Source: Nitrososphaerales archaeon TH5895
Lineage (GTDB): Archaea; Thermoproteota; Nitrososphaeria; Nitrososphaerales; Nitrososphaeraceae
Direction of reading: 5' to 3'
Assembly (NCBI GenBank): GCA_014523695.1
Contig: JAATVS010000097.1
Span: forward strand, 1 to 8,457
Length of the DNA stretch: 8,457 nucleotides
The notes below the pieces were generated by a model. The model did no database searches. It was not told where the DNA came from and worked only from the letters and a program-made list of their open reading frames with translations. The position numbers and the translations under genes were made by a program. Every line of letters starts with the position of its first letter. Within the stretch, counting starts at the first letter, position 1. Positions 1 to 5,146 of the stretch are shown here, piece by piece.

Positions 1-111
1 TGATGTGGTATCATATAGATGACCATGTGTGCCATTTTCTAGATGATGTTTCCTTTCTTCATTTGTCATAAATTTAGTACCGCACACAAAACATTCAAAA
101 TCAGTGGGCAT
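1..111 (-). CDS. C2H2 zinc-finger protein, C-terminal part outside the window
   Basis: The reverse strand from an ATG at 111 encodes MPTDFECFVCGTKFMTNEER and continues to the window edge without a stop. A classical C2H2 finger is visible: Cys7 and Cys10, Phe14, then His23 and His29 (C-x2-C-x12-H-x5-H). The finger should bind zinc and contact nucleic acid or protein; the target cannot be told. Small single-finger proteins of this kind are common in Nitrososphaerales. The start is uncertain. A GTG in the same frame at 162 would add a lysine-rich linker, and the frame stays open to base 255, where it encodes a hydrophobic stretch with no ATG, GTG or TTG before it. A TATA-like AATATATGATAA lies around 177-188. 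The gene is cut by the window, so its full length and any further fingers are unknown. Confidence 0.65.
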   Translation of the reverse strand, partial: MPTDFECFVCGTKFMTNEERKHHLENGTHGHLYDTTS

Positions 112-162
112 TCTTAGATCTTCTTTTGCTCTTGTCTTGTCATTTTCCTTTATTTGTTTCAC

Positions 163-617
163 TTTTGATATTGTCTTATCATATATTCTATACCCCGCAT
201 AGCTAATAATATGAAGAAATACTATAAAAAAGTCGACAGAGTCAAGAAAAAAGCATTAATTTAGAATATACATCAATTGGGGATTAATATTATGATTTTT
301 GTAACAAATAAATGTTAAAAAGTGATTCTTGTCATTAGTCCAATGTTATCACTGAAACAGAAGCACAAAGGGAGTCAATCTTTAATTAGCAATTCTCGAT
401 TCACACATTTCCTTACTTAATTCCAAGCCCGATCTCATATTGGCTACATAATGTATATAATGCATTTTCATAGATTGAAGAAAGAATTCCTGGTTTTCAA
501 ATGTCATATTCTTGCGGTTCTTATTTCAACTATTTAGAAAGGAGGTAATATATTACCTGGAAATTGTCCCACTGATTGTTGTCATATACTATCCCTTCTG
601 CTTAAGTTTAGTTAGCT
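163..617. other. Intergenic stretch without a convincing gene
   Basis: This AT-rich stretch lies between the zinc-finger gene and the 3' end of the beta-propeller gene. Only frames of under 30 codons occur on the plus strand (for example from the ATG near 342 and the ATG near 451), and none has a recognisable domain. Its clear structural element is the perfect palindrome at 543-558, listed separately. The part from 163 to 255 is an open continuation of the zinc-finger frame on the minus strand and may belong to that gene. No tRNA-like T-loop or other RNA gene was seen. Confidence 0.6.
543..558. repeat. Perfect 16-bp palindrome (possible operator or terminator hairpin)
   Basis: AGGTAATATATTACCT is exactly self-complementary over 16 bases. 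It lies about 60 bases past the stop of the minus-strand beta-propeller gene. In that transcript it could fold as a short stem followed by CCTTTCT, a weak terminator-like shape. It could equally be a dimeric regulator site with TATA-like AT in its centre. There is no conserved family to assign it to, so the function is inference only. Confidence 0.45.
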
Positions 618-1697
618 TCAAGATACACCTGTGTTAATTACCACCAGTTTGTCTGTCCCAGATTCTGCGCCCCATACCTCCCCAGGCCTTCCTAAGATTT
701 GCCTTACGTTGGTTTCAGAACTTGGAAGGTTGAATGCCTCAAACGTTTCATCCGTTGGGTTAAAACGCACCAAGGCATTTGCTCCGAAATCACTTAACCA
801 AACCATATCTTTCTCATCAACATATACAGCATAAGGCATCGGATTGTTTCCTGGAAGCTCCCATTCCTTCCATTCTTCTGTAAATGGATTATATACGGCC
901 AGTTGTCCTGCATTCCATTCACTAATCCAGATACGACCTTGAGAGTCAGACCAGACTCTTCGTGCTCCTTGGTCGGCAGTAGGAGGTTCCAATACAGTAC
1001 TCTTTCCGCTTTCTAAATCGATGCGAGCAACATAACTACCTGCTAAGGAAGAATAGTATACCGTGCCATTGGGGGTTGTAGATATGCCATAAGGTCCAAG
1101 ACCACGAGGTGCTAGAAAGACCTCGATCTGTCCTACCTGTGGATCAAGGCGCCCATAAATTCCACTTTGTCCGGTAAACCATAAAGTGCCGTTATGATCA
1201 AACGTTGCAGTATTTAAGTTACCATAGCCAGTACCTTCGGGCAGTGGATAGACTTTGACCTCTTCAGTACGAGGATCAACACGTACAATAGCATTCAGAC
1301 CTCCGTCTGTAATCCAGGGTGCGCCGTCTGGTCCAATAATAACACCATGCGGCGCTGAACCTTGGCCTAGCGCAATATGATGCGTCTTTCCAGTAGTTGG
1401 ATCCAATTTTCCTAATTCACCAGAACCCTGAGCAGTATACCATACTACGGTTCCATTCGGGATAGGGGCAACGTCATGTGGCCTTGAGCCCAATGGAACA
1501 GGAAATTCTTGTATCACAGCCTGCTCGACATTAGAGTTTAAGGATTCTTGACCTCTAAGCTGTGCAAAAGCGCTATGTTGCTGCTGTTCCTCTGTCATCA
1601 TAATGGAACTAGCGATAATTGATAGTATTGATACAATAATAATAACAGTAATAATAATAATAATAACAGTACTACATTTTCTTGATATGGTTCTCAT
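618..1697 (-). CDS. Secreted Vgb-like seven-bladed beta-propeller protein (COG4257 family)
   Basis: The protein has 359 residues. A long hydrophobic signal segment (about 11-32) is followed by HSAFAQ at 41-46, a typical Nitrososphaerales signal-peptidase site, so the mature protein should be outside the cell or anchored on it. Seven blade repeats follow, each with a G-x-[VLI]-W-[FIYL] core and a [RK]-[LFV]-[DN]-P turn, for example around residues 80-100, 123-142, 169-186, 210-228, 252-271, 294-314 and 338-354. The RRVWSDSQGRIWISEW and GRPGEVWGAESGTDKLVV stretches match the Vgb/streptogramin-lyase-like family closely from memory. Cytoplasmic Vgb (about 300 aa) opens the streptogramin B ring using C-terminal histidines and Mg-binding glutamates. 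This protein has no histidine after residue 168, so lyase activity is doubtful and a binding or unknown lyase role is likelier. The gene is visibly richer in G+C (about 47-55% on sampled lines) than the methyltransferase gene (about 30%), which suggests acquisition. A TATA box 21 bases upstream predicts a leaderless transcript. Confidence 0.85.
   Translation of the reverse strand: MRTISRKCSTVIIIIITVIIIVSILSIIASSIMMTEEQQQHSAFAQLRGQESLNSNVEQAVIQEFPVPLGSRPHDVAPIPNGTVVWYTAQGSGELGKLDPTTGKTHHIALGQGSAPHGVIIGPDGAPWITDGGLNAIVRVDPRTEEVKVYPLPEGTGYGNLNTATFDHNGTLWFTGQSGIYGRLDPQVGQIEVFLAPRGLGPYGISTTPNGTVYYSSLAGSYVARIDLESGKSTVLEPPTADQGARRVWSDSQGRIWISEWNAGQLAVYNPFTEEWKEWELPGNNPMPYAVYVDEKDMVWLSDFGANALVRFNPTDETFEAFNLPSSETNVRQILGRPGEVWGAESGTDKLVVINTGVS
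1634..1669. repeat. AAT trinucleotide microsatellite inside the signal-peptide coding region
   Basis: Two runs of AAT, the longer with five to six units, are each followed by AACAGT. On the coding (minus) strand they read as ATT codons and give two polyisoleucine runs separated by Thr-Val at residues 12-21 of the beta-propeller protein. Length changes in steps of three would lengthen or shorten the hydrophobic core of the signal peptide without breaking the frame. Confidence 0.8.
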
Positions 1698-1717
1698 ATT
1701 TCTCTACAGTAGTAGTG

Positions 1718-1726
1718 CTTTTATAA
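1718..1726 (-). promoter_or_regulatory. TATA box of the beta-propeller gene
   Basis: Read on the minus strand this is TTATAAAAG, close to the archaeal TATA consensus. Its centre lies about 25 bases before the ATG at 1697. With the usual 25-27 base spacing, transcription would begin at or next to the start codon, giving a leaderless mRNA. Confidence 0.6.
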
Positions 1727-1780
1727 CATAATAAACTTTGACGGTACTGACATCTCTAGTTTTGCTGGAGTTGTTAAGCG

Positions 1781-1789
1781 ATTATATTT
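1781..1789 (+). promoter_or_regulatory. TATA box of the 83-aa gene
   Basis: ATTATATTT lies about 30 bases upstream of the ATG at 1815, so transcription should start within a few bases of that codon. It stands back to back with the TATA box at 1718-1726, so the 117-base gap is a compact divergent promoter region. Confidence 0.5.
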
Positions 1790-1814
1790 CTATCAATACC
1801 ATCTATGTCATGAA

Positions 1815-2066
1815 ATGACTAGAAGAACTGAAAGACATCAACAGCAGGCTGGTTTAGATCCGGTATCCGAAATGATTTCGGATATTCTTGGGTCAGTGAA
1901 CAGTGGGACTATTACAATAGATATTGATAAACAACCCTTATTGAGGCTTATAATAAACCAAGGGGATACTCAAAAAATAAATTTAGAGTTTGGACAGAAA
2001 TTCACGGAGTTGCTTTTTGAGGTGGGTGCTGAGATGTTTTCTGGCAAGTTAAAGAACCTTACATAA
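1815..2066 (+). CDS. Small conserved-looking protein of unknown function (83 aa)
   Basis: I do not recognise this protein. It has a basic, glutamine-containing N-terminus (MTRRTERHQQQ), then alternating polar and hydrophobic residues that look like a beta-strand pair (GTITIDIDKQPLLRLIINQG, 31-50). After that comes an amphipathic helix-like end (about 61-80). There is no signal peptide, membrane segment, cysteine or catalytic motif. The start is the only usable one: two ATGs just upstream run straight into TGA. A TATA box about 30 bases upstream supports independent, leaderless or short-leader expression. It is divergent from the beta-propeller gene and convergent with the TRAM gene. The balanced composition and well-placed promoter argue for a real gene; the function is unknown. 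Confidence 0.55.
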   Translation: MTRRTERHQQQAGLDPVSEMISDILGSVNSGTITIDIDKQPLLRLIINQGDTQKINLEFGQKFTELLFEVGAEMFSGKLKNLT

Positions 2067-2153
2067 ATGAGGTAGTAATCGATGATCCTTATCAGGAAGA
2101 TTCAGTGAGCCCTACCGCTGCTATTTTCTTACAAATAAGAACCCTGAAAAAGC

Positions 2154-2197
2154 CTTAGATATTTTGTTTATCAATAATTTCTACTTCAATATCTAAG
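2154..2197. terminator. Inverted repeat between convergent genes, possible bidirectional terminator
   Basis: CTTAGATATT (2154-2163) and AATATCTAAG (2188-2197) are exact reverse complements, 10 bp each, around a 24-base T-rich loop. The right arm covers the stop codon of the TRAM gene and the pair sits in the gap where the 83-aa gene and the TRAM gene converge. That is the expected place for termination in both directions. The stem is AT-rich, so it may instead be a weak mRNA 3'-end structure. Confidence 0.4.
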
Positions 2198-2450
2198 TCC
2201 GAGTTACTATCTCCGCCTTTGCATATCTTTCGCCTATAGCAGTTATTTTTACTCTTATTTTGTCCCCTAATTTTCCGTCTTTGACGAATATTACTAATCC
2301 TTGAATTTTGGCAATTCCATCAGTGCTACCACTCTTGCCTCGATCAGTAATCTCCACATCATACTCATTTCCTAATTCGACAGGCTTTGAAAGACACCCG
2401 TGACTACCGATACTACTAACACGATGTGTGTTATTACCTTGTTCCCTCAT
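2193..2450 (-). CDS. TRAM-domain protein, probable RNA chaperone
   Basis: Residues 23-82 form a TRAM domain: PVELGNEYDVEITDRGKSGS, then DGIAKIQGLVIFV, GKLGDKIRVKITAIGERYAKAE. The glycine-rich beta-barrel pattern and the closing GD-x-[VI]-x-V-K-I are typical. TRAM is the small RNA-binding barrel of TRM2 and MiaB; free-standing archaeal copies bind RNA, and one in Methanococcoides acts as a cold-responsive RNA chaperone. A cytoplasmic role in RNA folding or translation is therefore likely but inferred. The first 22 residues (polar, with a His-Gly-Cys) are an N-terminal tail outside the domain. The ATG at 2450 is the only good start. CTTATTGTG (minus strand, around 2483-2491) is a weak TATA candidate that would give a leader of about ten bases. 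The stop codon lies in the right arm of the inverted repeat at 2154-2197. Confidence 0.85.
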   Translation of the reverse strand: MREQGNNTHRVSSIGSHGCLSKPVELGNEYDVEITDRGKSGSTDGIAKIQGLVIFVKDGKLGDKIRVKITAIGERYAKAEIVTRT

Positions 2451-2567
2451 TAGGTTGCTCCAATTTGAAATTCACTGATTCGCACAATAAGCACAGAAGT
2501 GAAGGTAAAACATGGCACGAGGTTCCAGCTCCAAGGTTGGAGTTCAGAAGGACGACAACACAACCCT

Positions 2568-3239
2568 TTAAGCTCCGTAAACCGTGATAGGTCTTTCTAT
2601 GATATCATCGTATTTTTCGAAGAATGCGTAATCATATTTCTCATTCAGGAATAACATATGTAATCCTTCTTCCATAAGATTTTCCACGGTGACGCCAACC
2701 TCTTCTTTCGAGGTAATAGACAAGTATGATAAAGAATCGGTTACAAGAATTAGGTTTGTGTTCTCATAACTATCTATAATATCATATAGGATTGATTCTA
2801 CATGTCCAAAGAATCCCAGATCGTAGTCTTGAATTTTTGAATTAACAAGGCATACCGCAGTGGCAATGTTGCTACTGCTCCCCTCGAAAACTCCAGATGG
2901 TTTTCGTTCAACGTCCATCAGTTGGGCCGCCTGATTCTGCTTTTGCGTGTACTCATCGTCTTGCACTTGATTTACGCATTCGTTCAGGTACCCCTGGGAT
3001 GAGTTTCTATATCCTACTATAGGGGAGATGAACTGGTTCCCGCCCTGATTGAAATTCTGGTTAAATTCAATCTTTTGGTAGCCGTTCAACTTAATGAACC
3101 TCTCCGCTCCTACGACTAACTGACCTTCAGTAAGCCACAGGTCATTTTTTCCAATAATGTCAGTTGTTTTTCTCAAAGTTCTATCATGATTCAACCTAAG
3201 AAAAAGAGATTTTACACTCATCATTCTAGTCGTTGACAT
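2568..3239 (-). CDS. Unrecognised protein of 223 aa with a Gln/Asn-rich middle
   Basis: I do not recognise this family. Residues 1-55 are basic to mixed (MMSVKSLFLRLNHDR, then NDLWLTEGQLVVGAERFIKL). Residues 56-106 are rich in Asn and Gln (EFNQNFNQGGNQF, QKQNQAAQL). Residues 122-220 look like a folded alpha/beta domain with a strand-helix rhythm: NIATAVCLVNSK, then ESILYDIIDSY, NTNLILVTDSLSYLSI and an acidic-aromatic tail (NEKYDYAFFEKYDDIIERPI). There is no signal peptide, membrane segment or zinc motif. The LILVTDS stretch recalls a Rossmann-like strand but fits no family I can name. The base composition is richer in G+C than the methyltransferase gene. The ATG at 3239 fits a TATA box at 3264-3272 and implies a leaderless mRNA, which supports a genuine gene. 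It lies upstream of, and in the same direction as, the TRAM gene, 117 bases apart. Confidence 0.6.
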   Translation of the reverse strand: MSTTRMMSVKSLFLRLNHDRTLRKTTDIIGKNDLWLTEGQLVVGAERFIKLNGYQKIEFNQNFNQGGNQFISPIVGYRNSSQGYLNECVNQVQDDEYTQKQNQAAQLMDVERKPSGVFEGSSSNIATAVCLVNSKIQDYDLGFFGHVESILYDIIDSYENTNLILVTDSLSYLSITSKEEVGVTVENLMEEGLHMLFLNEKYDYAFFEKYDDIIERPITVYGA

Positions 3240-3263
3240 CTACACTTCATAGGTGGCTTCCTG

Positions 3264-3272
3264 TCAATAAAA
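3264..3272 (-). promoter_or_regulatory. TATA box of the 223-aa gene
   Basis: On the minus strand this reads CTTTTATTG. Its centre is about 29 bases before the ATG at 3239, so transcription should begin almost on the start codon. Confidence 0.45.
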
Positions 3273-3380
3273 GGCTATTCCTGGATTGTTCATACGACAA
3301 AAGCAAGATACTGGTCGGAGTAATGAGGTAAAGGATTAAAAACGCTGGACCTTTCAACTATTAACTTGGAAATATGACCA

Positions 3381-3623
3381 CTAGTTATCGATGGTGTTCT
3401 TCAAATTTACAAAAATAAGAATGTCGTAATTGAGTATGTGAAAAAAGGCCTCTAATTCGATGTTTTTAACAAGGATGGGAAATTGTTGCACTTGATTCAG
3501 GTCTAGTTTTAGCTCGATTGGGTAGCTGTTGGACGGATAGTGAATAGTTTCTCGTATGCGGGAATACTTTCTAAAAGCTATGCTTTGTGCAGATGTCTTG
3601 TTTTGAAACATACGATCTCGCAT
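3381..3623 (-). CDS. Doubtful small hypothetical protein (80 aa)
   Basis: This is an open frame without a recognisable domain. The N-terminal 25 residues are basic (MRDRMFQNKTSAQSIAFRKY). The rest has a hydrophobic, strand-like character (YPIELKLDLNQVQQFPILVK, AFFHILNYDILIFVNL) but is not long enough for a clear membrane segment. It lies 67 bases behind the methyltransferase gene and 141 bases ahead of the 223-aa gene, all on the minus strand, so it could be co-transcribed with the methyltransferase. A weak TATA-like CTTTATGA (minus strand, 3672-3679) would give a leader of about 25 bases. There is no overlapping longer gene that would make it a shadow. It may be a lineage-specific small gene, a gene remnant, or chance. 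Confidence 0.3.
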   Translation of the reverse strand: MRDRMFQNKTSAQSIAFRKYSRIRETIHYPSNSYPIELKLDLNQVQQFPILVKNIELEAFFHILNYDILIFVNLKNTIDN

Positions 3624-3690
3624 TCATTTTCTTGATCGCTTGCGTCATGTCCAGAATTAGTACAGATTCTTCATAAAGGAAGAGTTTGTC

Positions 3691-4284
3691 TCAATTGTTC
3701 CTTACACTCACTTCAAGAGCGTCTCTAACATTCTTTGTAAATTCTAAGGTGGTTTCAGTGGATTGACTTTTGTACCTACCAGAATCTCGAACATATTGAA
3801 GGTAGTCCTGCATTTCATTCCTGTACAATAGAACATTATCTGCAACCACTACTACACTATCACTTAACAGATTGTTCTTCTCTGCTAGATTAAGATACTT
3901 CAAATAATCTGACTTGATAGCATCCAAAAACATTAGATCAAACTTCTGTTTTTGAAGTAGTGGGATCCCTATCAGACCATCTGTATTAATCACTTCAACC
4001 TTGCAGGGCAGTTCTGCATCTTCAACATTCTTCCTTGCTATTTTAGCTAGATTCGTATCTTTTTCTATAGTAGTTAGCTTCCCATTTTTGGGTAACAAAT
4101 TAGCCATCAAAATTGCGGAATATCCATGTAGAGTTCCAACCTCGAGGATTGTCTTAGGTTTATATTTAGAGATGATACTTGTCAAAATTTTTCCCTTTAC
4201 TGGCCCTATAGATGGCAGGGCCTGTTTCTTTGCTATTTGTTCAAGGTCATATAACACTTGAACAACTTTCGAATTGGATGTCAA
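3691..4284 (-). CDS. SAM-dependent O-methyltransferase (COG4122, YrrM/COMT-like)
   Basis: This 197-aa class I methyltransferase should transfer a methyl group from S-adenosylmethionine to a hydroxyl of a small molecule in the cytoplasm. The SAM-binding loop is ILEVGTLHGYSA (46-57). The acidic end of strand 2 is TTIEKD (71-76), and strand 4 gives FDLMFLDAIKSDYLKYL (115-131). VVVADNVLLY (145-154) matches the ADNVLW motif of catechol-type enzymes. Asp121, Asp149 and Asn150 are the expected divalent-metal ligands of the family. The usual length is 200-220 aa, so the protein is complete but short at the N-terminus. The substrate is unknown. No ATG is available: the longest frame starts with TTG at 4284. 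The TATA box at 4295-4301 predicts transcription around 4270, downstream of that TTG, so GTG at 4257 (codon 10) may be the real start. Confidence 0.85.
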   Translation of the reverse strand: MTSNSKVVQVLYDLEQIAKKQALPSIGPVKGKILTSIISKYKPKTILEVGTLHGYSAILMANLLPKNGKLTTIEKDTNLAKIARKNVEDAELPCKVEVINTDGLIGIPLLQKQKFDLMFLDAIKSDYLKYLNLAEKNNLLSDSVVVVADNVLLYRNEMQDYLQYVRDSGRYKSQSTETTLEFTKNVRDALEVSVRNN

Positions 4285-4294
4285 GATATGTCAG

Positions 4295-4301
4295 TATATA
4301 A
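4295..4301 (-). promoter_or_regulatory. TATA box of the O-methyltransferase gene
   Basis: TTATATA on the minus strand, preceded by CC, is a strong match to the archaeal TATA element. A start of transcription 25-27 bases further on would be near 4271, which is inside the frame beginning with TTG at 4284. This favours the GTG at 4257 as start codon, with a leader of about 14 bases. Confidence 0.55.
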
Positions 4302-4368
4302 GGCCGTGATGATTATTCAAAGCTTTCTTATTATTCATGTATAATCTACCTTTCATTCGATTCGCTGT

Positions 4369-4965
4369 TCATTTACGATTTGTGTTTGTTAATTCATTCT
4401 TCAATACTCCAAATTGCGACCTAAACTCCTTCAATGTATCGCCATCTGTGATACAGAATTCTACAATTTCTAGGGTAGAATCCCTCCTGTCATCACCGGC
4501 AAAAAGGAGAAAGTTCAGTGATTCATTCATCAATATACTAGCACATCTATCCTTAGGAAAGCCAAATATACCGGAACTTATCGCAGGAAATGAAATGTCT
4601 CGAAACTTTCTTTCTGAAGCTAATAAAAGACTTGCTCGAATTGCGCTTCTTAGCTTCATGTCTTCATTCCCTTCACCCATTCTTGGTCCTACTGCATGAA
4701 TGACTGCTTTACATGGCAATCTACCACAAGTCGTTATTGCCACAGAACCGACTGGAACAAACCCAATTTTATCACTCTCTTTTTGTATTACCTGTCCTCC
4801 TTTCCTTACGATAGCAGCTGCGACTCCTCCTCCATGTTTAAGATTTGAGTTTGAAGCATTTACCACCACATCAACAGCTCTTGAGGTGATATCTCCTTTA
4901 ACTAGCCGCATAACTTTGCCATTCCATAGTTCTATTTGTTCTACAATTACTGAACCTTCGTTCAA
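4369..4965 (-). CDS. Macro-domain ADP-ribose-binding protein / ADP-ribosylglutamate hydrolase, Af1521-like
   Basis: Almost the whole 198-aa protein is one macro domain. It begins with the strand KVMRLVKGDIT (17-27), with Asp25 for the adenine. VVVNASNSNLKHGGGVAAAI (33-52) has Asn36/Asn39 and the GGGV loop that holds the distal ribose. VPVGSVAIT (70-78) and AVIHAVGPR (87-95) follow. The phosphate loop is FPAISSGIFGFP (126-137), with Phe134 in the aromatic position. HGGGVAAAI closely resembles the archaeal Af1521 type (192 aa), which binds ADP-ribose and can remove it from acidic side chains. The likely role is to reverse protein or nucleic-acid ADP-ribosylation, or to clear ADP-ribose derivatives, in the cytoplasm. 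No ATG precedes the domain; the start is TTG at 4965. A weak TATA-like TTTAATTTG (minus strand, 4992-5000) would give a leaderless mRNA there. It is divergent from the zinc/PIN-like gene. Confidence 0.88.
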   Translation of the reverse strand: MNEGSVIVEQIELWNGKVMRLVKGDITSRAVDVVVNASNSNLKHGGGVAAAIVRKGGQVIQKESDKIGFVPVGSVAITTCGRLPCKAVIHAVGPRMGEGNEDMKLRSAIRASLLLASERKFRDISFPAISSGIFGFPKDRCASILMNESLNFLLFAGDDRRDSTLEIVEFCITDGDTLKEFRSQFGVLKNELTNTNRK

Positions 4966-5090
4966 ACTATTCTCATAGTATGATTTGATTTCAAATTAAA
5001 GGGTTTATCAGACACAGGCATAATTTTTAATCGTGATGAGAACCATAGAGATTTTTGCTTTTCGGTTTTTTATCATTTATTCCACAAGCC

Positions 5091-5098
5091 AAATAAAG
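5091..5098 (+). promoter_or_regulatory. Possible TATA box of the zinc-finger/PIN-like gene
   Basis: AAATAAAG lies about 50 bases before the ATG at 5147 and would give a leader of some 24 bases. A second AT element, CTTAATAG at 5121-5128, is too close for a leader and would start transcription about on the ATG. Which of the two is used cannot be told. Confidence 0.3.
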
Positions 5099-5146
5099 AT
5101 ATAGTAGTAATGAAACTTTCCTTAATAGGATCATTCGATCATTCAA

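Noticed and set aside
631..834. Plus-strand open frame of 67 codons
   Set aside because: It lies antisense within the beta-propeller gene, whose coding evidence is strong; it has no domain or promoter.
2529..2542. CTCCAAGGTTGGAG, a short inverted repeat that recalled a tRNA arm
   Set aside because: No other tRNA arms, acceptor stem or anticodon loop could be placed around it; the loop is only two bases.
2512..2571. 19-codon plus-strand frame (MARGSSSKVGVQKDDNTTL) between the TRAM and 223-aa genes
   Set aside because: Too short to support; it has only a weak GAAGGT upstream and overlaps the end of the 223-aa gene.
4001..4261. Plus-strand open frame of 86 codons
   Set aside because: Antisense shadow of the O-methyltransferase gene.
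2568..4965. Macro domain, methyltransferase and unknown genes as a single defence operon
   Set aside because: The genes have separate TATA elements and gaps of 67-141 bases, and no known defence effector is present.
4337..4978. Two consecutive plus-strand open frames opposite the macro-domain gene
   Set aside because: They are mirror frames of the macro-domain gene; the conserved ADP-ribose motifs are all on the minus strand.
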